DNA from: a virus
Length of the DNA: 51,148 bases
Virus record (IMG/VR): IMGVR_UViG_3300044464_000110
Coordinates: 1 to 51,148 of that record
Reading direction: 5' to 3' (one strand)
Under the pieces are notes generated by a model, which made no database searches, was not told where the DNA came from, and worked only from the letters and a program-made list of their open reading frames with translations. Shown here in pieces: positions 15,008 to 22,268 of this stretch (position 1 is the first letter of the stretch; each line of letters opens with the position of its first letter). The translations under genes were made by a program, and so were the position numbers.

Positions 15008-15186
15008 GCGTCATGGCCCACCCGCTGGGAGACGGTTCCGGGCACGGCCGGAGTGAGCGTGCGTCGGTCGCGTCCGTGCACCATTTCCAGCGGCGTAACC
15101 CGTCGCTTCCGGAGCGTGCGCGGCCTCGTGCCCGCAGCGCCGGCGCTCGCTGTCCGGGCCGACGCTCGGCGGCGGGCAACTATTGA
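15004..15186 (+). CDS. Doubtful small basic protein (60 aa)
   Basis: A GTGA-coupled frame that ends just before the portal ribosome site. It is Arg/Ser/Pro-rich with no secondary-structure pattern. It fills an otherwise gene-free 190-nt interval, which may simply be leader sequence of the portal gene. Confidence 0.25.
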   Translation: MSVMAHPLGDGSGHGRSERASVASVHHFQRRNPSLPERARPRARSAGARCPGRRSAAGNY

Positions 15187-15197
15187 GGAGGACGAGC

Positions 15198-16712
15198 GTG
15201 GCCTACGACACGGCACCTGCGGGACTGGGGTTCGACTCCGTGGCGCTGAAGGACCTCGATGTCCCGTGCGCCAACTGGCGGGCCATGCAAGACCACTGGG
15301 AGCTGGTCCACGACCTGCGCGGCGGCACGTTGACGATGCGCGAGCGGCGCACGCGCTGGCTTCCGCAGGAGGACGGCGAGAGCAACGACCACTACGACAC
15401 GCGCATCCGGCGCACCGTGCTCTACGAGGGCTACGCCAACACCGTCGACGACATCGCAGGCAAGCCGTTCTCCGAAGAGGTCACGGTCACTCCCGATACG
15501 CTCGACGAGCAACTGCAGCCCATCGAGTCCGACGCCGACTACGAGGGTACTACGCTCACGCAGTTCTGCAAGGACGTGTTGGTCGACGGGATCGACCACG
15601 GGCTCGTGCACCTGTTCGCGGACTACCCGGTCGACAGCGCAGGCGTCCTCATCGAGGACATCCGCGCGCAGCAGCTTCACCCCTACTTCACGCACGTTAG
15701 CGCGGCCAACCTGATCTGGTGGGCCTCGCGCAAGGCCAGCAACGGCCGGCGCATCCTGACGGAGATGCGCGTCCGGGAGTGGGGCGATCCCGAGCCTGGG
15801 CGCGAAGCCAAGGCCGGGGCCTACCGCATCCGCGTGTTCCGCGAGGCGGGGGCCCACTTGCCCGTCGAGTGGGAGCTCTTCGAGAAGTCCGCCGAGACAT
15901 GGGCGTCGGTGGGCGCCGGCCGGCTGTCAGTCTCCGAGATCCCGCTGGTGACGGGGTACTTCCGGAAGACGGGCTTCATGCAGGGCCGGCCGTGCCTCGA
16001 GGGCCTCGCCTGGCTCAACCTCCTGCACTGGCAGAGCAGCAGCGACCAGCGGCACTCGCTGCACTTCGCGCGCGTGCCCATGATGTACGAATCCGGCACC
16101 GCGACCGAGGACGTCGCCAAGCCCATCGTGGTCGGCGCAGGCAAGTGCATCCGCAACGTCAACCCGAATGCGAAGCTCACCGTGGTCGAGCACTCTGGCG
16201 CCGCGATCGAGGCGGGGCAGAGGGACCTCGACATGCTCGAGTCGCGCATGGAAGCGATGGGGGCCGAGCCGCTCGCGCAGAATCGGCAGGACGTCACGGC
16301 CACGGGCCAGGTCATCGACGCGACCCGGCAGATGTCGAAGCTCGAGGCGTGGGTGCGCTCACTCGAAACGCTGCTGTGGCGCGGCTACCAGCTCGCGGCC
16401 GCATACATCGAGGTCGAGCTGCCCGAGGACTTCGCCGTCAAGATCTTCGACGACTTCGGCCTGCCGGCCAAGGCGCAGGCCGAGTGCGACTTCCTGCTGC
16501 GCCAGCGCCAGGCGGGCGAGCTGTCGCGGAAGACCTTCCTGCGCGAGGTCGCGCGACGCGGGGTCTACGCCGAGGACTTCAACGTCGACGACGAAGCCGA
16601 GGCCATCGCGGTCGAGGGGCCGCGGCTGGGCAACCTGTTCGGGGGGTCTGGCGGCCAGCCACCGCCCGAGGACGCGCCGCCCTTCGATGAGGGCGGCAAG
16701 CAGGCCGCGTGA
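15198..16712 (+). CDS. Portal protein, DUF4055-like
   Basis: The dodecameric portal forms the DNA entry channel of the head. GTG 15198 is chosen because TTGAGGAGGACG sits just upstream. The N-terminal DHYDTRIRRTVLYEGYANTV and DDIAGKPFSEEV, the central HWQSSSDQRHSLHFARVP and the ASKLEAW-type helices near residue 380 match DUF4055 portals. At 504 residues it has the expected size. It overlaps the MuF-like gene by GTGA, the usual portal-MuF order. Confidence 0.85.
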   Translation: MAYDTAPAGLGFDSVALKDLDVPCANWRAMQDHWELVHDLRGGTLTMRERRTRWLPQEDGESNDHYDTRIRRTVLYEGYANTVDDIAGKPFSEEVTVTPDTLDEQLQPIESDADYEGTTLTQFCKDVLVDGIDHGLVHLFADYPVDSAGVLIEDIRAQQLHPYFTHVSAANLIWWASRKASNGRRILTEMRVREWGDPEPGREAKAGAYRIRVFREAGAHLPVEWELFEKSAETWASVGAGRLSVSEIPLVTGYFRKTGFMQGRPCLEGLAWLNLLHWQSSSDQRHSLHFARVPMMYESGTATEDVAKPIVVGAGKCIRNVNPNAKLTVVEHSGAAIEAGQRDLDMLESRMEAMGAEPLAQNRQDVTATGQVIDATRQMSKLEAWVRSLETLLWRGYQLAAAYIEVELPEDFAVKIFDDFGLPAKAQAECDFLLRQRQAGELSRKTFLREVARRGVYAEDFNVDDEAEAIAVEGPRLGNLFGGSGGQPPPEDAPPFDEGGKQAA

Positions 16713-17836
16713 CCCCGCAGCCCCCCGGCATCGACGAGCACCTGCTGGCCGCTCTCGACGGGCGCCCGGTCGACGACGTGCTCTTCGACCTCGGGATCCG
16801 CCGAGCCCTCTTCCTCGAGCGCTACAAGAGCGGCGAGGTGCGGAAGTTCGTCGCGGCCCTCAACGAGGACGTGTTCCCCGACCTGCTCGACAAACTGGAG
16901 GCCCGCCTGCGGCGCATCGACGACCGCGGCGAGGACGTCGGGATTGAGTCCACCGAGCGCCTCAAGAAGCTGGCCACCGAGCTGCGGGGCACGCTGGCCG
17001 AGGGCATCCACGCGGCGTCCAAGCCCCTGCGGGACGAACTGAAGGAGCTGGCTGTCAAGGAGTCGCGCTGGCAGAAGGCCGTGCTGCAGGCGAACGTGCC
17101 GCTGCAGGTGAGCATGACCGGCCCGAACCTGCCGCTGTTGCGCTCCATCGTGGGGCGGCGGCCCTTCGCTGGCGCGACCCTGGACCAGTGGTTCGGGGAC
17201 CTGACCACCAAGGCGCAGCGCGGCGTCGAACGCCAGCTCACCATCGGGCTCACCCAGGGCGAGACGGTGCCCCAGCTCGTGCAGCGGATCCGGGGGACCA
17301 GAGCGCTGGGGTTCAGCGACGGGGTGCTGGAGGCCACACGCAGCGAGGCGGAGCGCCTCGTGCGGACGGCGGTCGGGCACGTCAGCAACAACGCCAGGCT
17401 GGAGACCTTCCGGGCCAACGCCGACGTCGTCGCCGGGCGCGTCTGGCACGCGACCCTGGACGAGCGGACCTGCCCGATCTGCGGCCTGCGGGACGGCCAG
17501 GTCTTCGACCTCGAGGACGACACGGCGCCGGTCCCGCCGGCGCACCCCAACTGCAGGTGCGTCCTTCAGGCGCGCACGAAGACCTGGAAGGAGCTGGGCA
17601 TCCGGCTCCGGGACGCGCCACCAGGAGTCCGGGCGTCCATGGACGGCCCGGTGAAGGCGACGACGACCTGGTCCGATTGGATCGACGGGCCGGGCAGCGA
17701 CCACGCCGCCGAGGCCCTCGGCCCCGGGCGCGTGGCGCTGTGGCAGGCCGGCAAGATCACCCTCGACGACCTCGTGTCCCAGCGGGACCGGATCCTCACG
17801 CTCGACGAGCTTGAGAAACTGTCAGGTGGCAGTTGA
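16709..17836 (+). CDS. Head morphogenesis protein, SPP1 gp7/MuF-like (minor capsid)
   Basis: Helical N-terminal half (EARLRRIDDRGEDVGIES) followed by the diagnostic C-terminal region: RTAVGHVSNNARLETF, then TLDERTCPICGLRDGQVF and HPNCRCVLQ. The Cys/His positions there are typical of the MuF domain. It acts inside the procapsid near the portal. A short helical C-terminal extension (TLDDLVSQRDRILTLDELEK) follows. About 90 nt separate it from the scaffold gene. Confidence 0.85.
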   Translation: MTPQPPGIDEHLLAALDGRPVDDVLFDLGIRRALFLERYKSGEVRKFVAALNEDVFPDLLDKLEARLRRIDDRGEDVGIESTERLKKLATELRGTLAEGIHAASKPLRDELKELAVKESRWQKAVLQANVPLQVSMTGPNLPLLRSIVGRRPFAGATLDQWFGDLTTKAQRGVERQLTIGLTQGETVPQLVQRIRGTRALGFSDGVLEATRSEAERLVRTAVGHVSNNARLETFRANADVVAGRVWHATLDERTCPICGLRDGQVFDLEDDTAPVPPAHPNCRCVLQARTKTWKELGIRLRDAPPGVRASMDGPVKATTTWSDWIDGPGSDHAAEALGPGRVALWQAGKITLDDLVSQRDRILTLDELEKLSGGS

Positions 17837-17927
17837 AAGTGCCCATGCCGTGCCGTAGCACTGGAGCCCGTGGCGATGGCCGAGGCGTGGACTGGGGTCC
17901 TGCGCGCGGCGCTGAGACCTGACGACC

Positions 17928-18728
17928 ATGGCCCTGAAGGCCCGACTGGCCTCGCTCGATGCTGTGCCTGACGCCCTCCGCGGCCTCTACAAGGCCGACG
18001 CCGACGGCAAGTCGTTCATCCTGGACGTCGAGTCCGTCGGCGACTTCAAGCTCGATGACACGGCCAAGCTGCGCGGGGCCCTCGAGGCCGAGCGCGCGCG
18101 CGGCGACGAGCTGAAGGGCGCGCTGCACCTGTTCGACGGTATCGACCCCAAGCTGGCGCGCGCGGCCATGACCAAGGCTGCCCAAATGGAGAAGTGGACG
18201 CCCGAGGACAAGGTCCGCGAGCAGATGGAGGCCCACGCCCGCCAGCTCAAGGAGAAGTTCGACGGTGAGATCGACGGCGAGCGCAAGACGGCCGCGCGCT
18301 ACCGCGAGATCCTGGAGCGCAAGGTCGTCGACGCCGCGGCCACGGCCGCGATCTCCAGGCTGAAGGGCGTGCCGGAGCTGCTGCTCCCGCACGTCAAGAA
18401 CCGCGTCAAGGTGGTCGAATCCGACGGCGACTTCATCGCCCGGGTTCTCGCCGACGACGGCAAGACATTCGCCGTGACCCGCAAGTCGGGCGCGACGGGC
18501 GACATGAGCATCGAGGAACTGGTCGAATCCATGAAGGGCAGCGACGTCTTCGGTCGCGCCTTCGAGGGCTCCGGCGCCGCGGGAAGCGGATCCGGGGGCT
18601 CTGGCGGAGCGGGACGCTCCAGCGGCCGGGTCACGATCACACGCGCTGAAGCCCGCAACCCGGCGGTCTTCAAGGCGCGCGAGGAGGCTGCCGCGAAGGC
18701 CGGCACCACGGTGGAGTACGTCGAGTAG
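17928..18728 (+). CDS. Scaffolding protein (266 aa)
   Basis: An acidic, highly helical protein just upstream of the coat gene, as expected for a scaffold. The LRGALEAERARGDELKGAL and EAHARQLKEKFDGEIDGER coiled-coil regions, a short beta segment (VVESDGDFIARVLAD), a Gly/Ser-rich linker and a basic C-terminal tail (RVTITRAEARNPAVFKAREE) fit phage minor structural or scaffolding proteins. No protease was found, so scaffold exit rather than cleavage is likely. Confidence 0.75.
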   Translation: MALKARLASLDAVPDALRGLYKADADGKSFILDVESVGDFKLDDTAKLRGALEAERARGDELKGALHLFDGIDPKLARAAMTKAAQMEKWTPEDKVREQMEAHARQLKEKFDGEIDGERKTAARYREILERKVVDAAATAAISRLKGVPELLLPHVKNRVKVVESDGDFIARVLADDGKTFAVTRKSGATGDMSIEELVESMKGSDVFGRAFEGSGAAGSGSGGSGGAGRSSGRVTITRAEARNPAVFKAREEAAAKAGTTVEYVE

Positions 18729-18743
18729 CTGATCGGGGAGCCC

Positions 18744-18788
18744 GTAGGCGGGATGCCGCGGGCGCGGACGTGTAGGCGGGATGCCGCG
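18744..18788 (+). repeat. 17-bp direct repeat upstream of coat gene
   Basis: GTAGGCGGGATGCCGCG occurs at 18744-18760 and again at 18772-18788, in the 110-nt gap between scaffold and coat genes. Its function is unknown; it could be a regulatory site or a recent duplication. Confidence 0.6.
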
Positions 18789-18838
18789 CGGACGAGTGGC
18801 TCAGTCATTCGTGCACACACGTTTCGCGAGGAACTCCC

Positions 18839-20053
18839 GTGACCAACGTTCTCGGCAACTACGTCCCCATCCTGTACGCCAACAAGGCCCTCGAGGCGCT
18901 GATGAAGCGTCTCGGCCTCGCCGCCCGCGTGAACCGCGGCTACGACGCCGAACGCCGCAACGTCGGCAAGGGCAAGGTCATCAGCATCAAGAAGCCGTCG
19001 GTCTTCACGGCGCAGAGCGCCCCCGGCTCGGCGGTTGACCTGAGCGTCGGCACCGTGGACATCACGCTGTCCACCTTCAAGGAAGTGCGCTTCGCACTGC
19101 CGGACAACGAGCAGGCCTGGACCGGCTCCGACATCATCACGGACCACATCATGCCGGCCGGCTACGCCATCGCGGACGCCATCGACCTGGACCTGGCCGC
19201 GCTGATTCCGACCGTGGCGCACGCCTACGTCGAGCCCTCCGCGGCCACCGCGGCCACGATGGCCGGCATTCTGGCCGTGCAGAAGGCGCAGTTCGACCTC
19301 AAGGTGCCGATCGACGACGAGGCCGCGATGCACTTCATGATCGGCGGCAAGGAGCAGGCCGACCTGCTCGCTCTGTCGGCCTTCGCGCAGTGGCAGGGTG
19401 CCGGCCAGGTCGGCCTCGACACGCAGCTCCGCGGCTTCCTGGGCCGCCGCTACGGGTACGAGTTCTTCGCCAACCAGAACCGCGGCACGCAGGCCTACGC
19501 CGACATCACGGACTTCCTGGGCGCGGGCCCGACGGCCGCGGCCGGTGCGACCTCCATCGCGGTCACGGCGCTCGGCACGACCGAGGCCTACAAGAAGGGC
19601 TCGATCCTGAAGTTCACGTCGGGCGCCGAGAGCGGCAACCAGTACGCCGTGACGGCGGACGTGACGATGTCCGGCGGCGGCGGCACGTTCGTCATCAACC
19701 CGGGCCTGCGCGTGGGCTGCACCTCGGGCGACACCTTCGCGATCAACGACCTGGCGGCCCTGAACCAGGGCGCGGCGGGCACGGGCGCGCTGGACAACGT
19801 CACGGACAACCTCAACCTCGCCTTCCATCGCGACTGGGCCGCCGTCGGCTTCGCCGCGCTGCCGGACGAGACGATCCGCGACCTCGGCGTGCGGGTCTTC
19901 ACGGTGCAGGATCCGGTGACGGGCATTTCGCTGCGCGCGCGCATCTTCTACGACGGCGCGAACAGCAAGACCGTGTGCGTCGTCGACGCCCTGTGGGGCG
20001 TGCGCGAGATCGACGCCGACCGCGCCTGCCGCTACGAGATCAAGAACTCGTAG
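18839..20053 (+). CDS. Major capsid protein, P22 coat-like
   Basis: GTG 18839 lies 7 nt after GAGGAACT. The N-terminus (TNVLGNYVPILYANKALEAL) and the following KGKVISIKKPS and VDITLSTFKEVRFAL strands are typical of P22-type coat proteins with an HK97 fold. Residues of about 228-305 form an inserted beta module (ATSIAVTALG...KKGSILKFTSG...GDTFAINDL) like the P22 insertion domain. The C-terminus returns to the core (ISLRARIFYDGANSKTVCVV). At 404 residues it is of normal length. Confidence 0.9.
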   Translation: MTNVLGNYVPILYANKALEALMKRLGLAARVNRGYDAERRNVGKGKVISIKKPSVFTAQSAPGSAVDLSVGTVDITLSTFKEVRFALPDNEQAWTGSDIITDHIMPAGYAIADAIDLDLAALIPTVAHAYVEPSAATAATMAGILAVQKAQFDLKVPIDDEAAMHFMIGGKEQADLLALSAFAQWQGAGQVGLDTQLRGFLGRRYGYEFFANQNRGTQAYADITDFLGAGPTAAAGATSIAVTALGTTEAYKKGSILKFTSGAESGNQYAVTADVTMSGGGGTFVINPGLRVGCTSGDTFAINDLAALNQGAAGTGALDNVTDNLNLAFHRDWAAVGFAALPDETIRDLGVRVFTVQDPVTGISLRARIFYDGANSKTVCVVDALWGVREIDADRACRYEIKNS

Positions 20054-20067
20054 CCCGGTGAGCTGAT

Positions 20068-20107
20068 GCCGTGACCGGCGGGGGTGGCGGCCCTCGCCGG
20101 TCACGGC
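20068..20107 (+). terminator. Strong hairpin after coat gene, possible terminator or attenuator
   Basis: A perfect 13-bp inverted repeat GCCGTGACCGGCG / CGCCGGTCACGGC (20068-20080 and 20095-20107) with a 14-nt loop begins 15 nt after the coat stop codon. Only a weak CTTCCC follows, so it may attenuate or protect the coat mRNA 3' end rather than fully terminate. Confidence 0.65.
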
Positions 20108-20143
20108 CTTCCCGAACTCCGCCGCCATACGAAGGAGCCAGCC

Positions 20144-20323
20144 GTGCAGCAGGACAATGCGATCTACGACCCCAAGGTGCACGAGACCATCGAGGTCGAG
20201 CACAAGGGCCGCAAGGCCCGCAAGCGCATCTTCGCCGCGCGCCTCGCCGACTATGAGGCGACGGGCTGGACGGTCGTGGCTGCGCCCGAGGCGGCCCACA
20301 GGCACAAGCCGAAGGGCGAGTGA
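20144..20323 (+). CDS. Hypothetical head-region protein (59 aa)
   Basis: GTG 20144 follows GAAGGAG by 7 nt. Small, charged, probably beta/alpha (DPKVHETIEVEHKGRKARKR, then LADYEATGWTVVA). It sits in the usual place of a small head or connector accessory protein. No family was recognised. Confidence 0.6.
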   Translation: MQQDNAIYDPKVHETIEVEHKGRKARKRIFAARLADYEATGWTVVAAPEAAHRHKPKGE

Positions 20324-20404
20324 AGACATGGAGGGCCGGCTGCCTTCCGGTGGCAGGCCCCGCGGGCAGCGAGTTGACAGTCGCATGGCGTGGAGGGTGA
20401 GCAC

Positions 20405-20950
20405 GTGACGACACGCACGATTCCGTACTTCGAGGCGAGCGGCGCGCGGCTCGTGAACTCCACGCCGGCGGAGATTGCCGCGGCGGTGGCGCTGGGCTGG
20501 CTGCCAGGCTTCGAGTACTCGACGGGTCCGATCACGGACGCCGACCTGCTGCTGCCGGTGCTCTTCAGCGACAAGGAGCTGCGCGACAAGATCGCCGCTG
20601 CTGGCGGGCCGATCTACGACGCCGGCATGACGTCCGCGCAGCTCGCGATCGCGCTCCTGCGCGTGGCGGGCAAGACGGCCTACGACCGCGTGGAGGTCTC
20701 GTCCGTCACGGCCAACACCGGCACCACGGCCGGTGGCGACGCGCGCACGATCGCCGGCTTCGGCTTCAGCTTCGGCCGCGGCGGCACGCCGACCGTGACG
20801 TTCGGCGGCAACCCGGCGACGTCGATCGTCGTGGTGAGCGACACCAGCATCACGTGCGTCACGCCGGCTCACGGCGCGGGCGCGGTGTCGGTCATCGTGG
20901 GCAACGCCAACGGCTCGCATACCAAGGCCTCGGCCTTCACCTACTCCTGA
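20405..20950 (+). CDS. Head or neck accessory protein with C-terminal IPT/TIG Ig-like domain (181 aa)
   Basis: GTG 20405 is preferred for its GGAGGGTGAG site. A tiny 26-codon frame (20328-20408) overlaps its start and is not counted as a gene. The first 95 residues include LVNSTPAEIAAAVALGWLPG and a helical DKELRDKIAAAGG. Residues of about 98-181 form an Ig-like IPT/TIG domain: VTANTGTTAGGDARTIAG, then TPTVTFGGNPATSIVVVS and an ITCVTPAHGAGAVSVIV strand pair. Such domains decorate phage heads or necks and may bind carbohydrate. Confidence 0.7.
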   Translation: MTTRTIPYFEASGARLVNSTPAEIAAAVALGWLPGFEYSTGPITDADLLLPVLFSDKELRDKIAAAGGPIYDAGMTSAQLAIALLRVAGKTAYDRVEVSSVTANTGTTAGGDARTIAGFGFSFGRGGTPTVTFGGNPATSIVVVSDTSITCVTPAHGAGAVSVIVGNANGSHTKASAFTYS

Positions 20951-20962
20951 TCCGGGGGCGTC

Positions 20963-21490
20963 ATGGCGCACGTCGTCGAGACTGGCTCGGGCCTGAGCAA
21001 CGCGAACGCGTACCTCTCGGCGGCAGAGGCGGACCTGTACTGGGCCGACCACGGCGCGCCTGACGACTGGACGGCTGCGCTCACGGCCGAAAAGGAGGAG
21101 GCCATCCGGGCCGCCACCGAGGCGCTCGACGCACTCTACGGCCAGCGCTGGCGCGGCAGCCGCGTGCAGTCCGCCCAGGCACTCGACTGGCCCCGCACGA
21201 GCGTCGAGGACGACGATGGCTTCACGGTCGAGTCCACCAGTCTGCCGCTGCGCCTGAAGAGCTCCTGCGCCATCCTGTCCTTCGAGGCGCTGACCGGGGG
21301 TGGCGAGACCTCCTCCCTCGTGCCGGACATCACCGACACCGGAGCCCTGTCCGCCCTGACGGAGACGCTGGGCCCGCTCTCGCGCACGCAGCAGTGGGTT
21401 GGCGGCCGCAGCCAGGTGAAGTGGCGCCCCCTGGTCGATGGCCTGCTCCGGCCCCTGATCCTGGCGGGCGGGACGGTCATCCGGGCGTGA
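20963..21490 (+). CDS. Head-tail connector, DnaT-like (DnaT_2) protein
   Basis: A 175-residue protein begins AHVVETGSGLSNANAYLSAA, then AEADLYWADHGA, and has YGQRWRGSRVQSAQALDWPR. This is the signature of the neck proteins often annotated DnaT-like. It is an all-helical head-completion adaptor at the portal. Followed by a GTGA-coupled gene of the same neck module. Confidence 0.8.
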   Translation: MAHVVETGSGLSNANAYLSAAEADLYWADHGAPDDWTAALTAEKEEAIRAATEALDALYGQRWRGSRVQSAQALDWPRTSVEDDDGFTVESTSLPLRLKSSCAILSFEALTGGGETSSLVPDITDTGALSALTETLGPLSRTQQWVGGRSQVKWRPLVDGLLRPLILAGGTVIRA

Positions 21491-21849
21491 CCACCGAGCT
21501 CGACACCGCCTTCGCCGACATGGCCCTCGAGATGGTCGAGGCGTTCGGACCGACGGCCATCTTCACCGACGTGCCTGGCACCTACGACCGCGTGACGGGC
21601 AGCGCGCCGGCGGGCGCGGTCCTCGGGCCCTTCAAGGTCTCGCCGCCGTTCCCCTACGAGCAGCGGTACATCGACGGCGACGTCATCCAGCGGCGCGACC
21701 TGCGCGTCATCCTGCCGGCGAAGGGCGCCTTCGTGCCGCTGCTGGGCATGACCGTCTCGCTCTCCGGCGTCTCGCACATCGTGGTGACCGTGCGGCCCTA
21801 CCAGTCGGGCGACGACATCGCGGCCTACGAACTGCAGGTGCGCGCATGA
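21487..21849 (+). CDS. Head closure / head-tail adaptor protein (120 aa)
   Basis: GTGA overlap with the connector gene. Short helical start (FADMALEMVEAFG) followed by a beta barrel: ATYDRVTG-like strand pair, GAVLGPFKVSPPFP, RRDLRVILPAKGAFVPLLG and SHIVVTVRPYQSGDDIAAYE. The position, size and strand pattern fit head-closure (gp16-like) proteins. Confidence 0.7.
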   Translation: MTTELDTAFADMALEMVEAFGPTAIFTDVPGTYDRVTGSAPAGAVLGPFKVSPPFPYEQRYIDGDVIQRRDLRVILPAKGAFVPLLGMTVSLSGVSHIVVTVRPYQSGDDIAAYELQVRA

Positions 21850-22268
21850 CCGGCACCAGCAACATCGAGGAGTTCAATCGCGAGGTGCAGGCCTGGGCCG
21901 AAACGATGCCGGCCAATGTGGTCGTCACGGCGCAGAAGAAGCTGGCCTTCGACGCCTTCGCCGGCATCGACGACAAGATGCCCGTCGACACGGGGCACGC
22001 GCGCTTCAACACGCAGGTCTCCGTCAACGACTACGCGCGCGGCGAGATCCCAGGCGTCGACCCGACCGGCAGCGTGGCGCGCGGGCGCGCCGAGGCCGCG
22101 CTGGCCGACATCCCGCCCTTCGCGCTGGTCGTGATCCACAACTCCGTGCCGTACATCGAGCGGCTTGAGGGCGGCAGCAGCACGCAGGCCCCCTCCCCCG
22201 GCGGCATATTCGACCTCACGGCCCACGAACTGCTCGCGACCTTCGACGTCGAAGGCCTGCCCCCGTGA
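21846..22268 (+). CDS. HK97 gp10-like tail completion protein (140 aa)
   Basis: ATGA-coupled. It has a helical N-terminus (NIEEFNREVQAWAETMP), MPVDTGHARFNTQVSV and a C-terminal VVIHNSVPYIERLEGGSS. The DTG...SVxYxxxLE pattern is the signature of HK97 gp10-like neck and tail proteins. It precedes the expected tail terminator, which here is inside the next giant gene (4-nt overlap). Confidence 0.8.
   Translation: MTGTSNIEEFNREVQAWAETMPANVVVTAQKKLAFDAFAGIDDKMPVDTGHARFNTQVSVNDYARGEIPGVDPTGSVARGRAEAALADIPPFALVVIHNSVPYIERLEGGSSTQAPSPGGIFDLTAHELLATFDVEGLPP

Noticed and set aside
15053-15700. Long frame overlapping the portal start region in another phase
   Set aside because: The portal frame has family motifs from its first codons; the alternative is a high-GC shadow.
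20328-20408. 26-codon frame between two head genes
   Set aside because: Arg/Gly-rich, very short, and it overlaps the ribosome site of the next gene; no evidence for translation.
18299-21052. Long antisense open frame of about 900 codons opposite the scaffold, coat and neck genes
   Set aside because: It is the mirror of highly GC-rich coding sequence (many Arg/His/Ala/Gly residues, no domain) and crosses three good plus-strand genes. It is a composition artefact.
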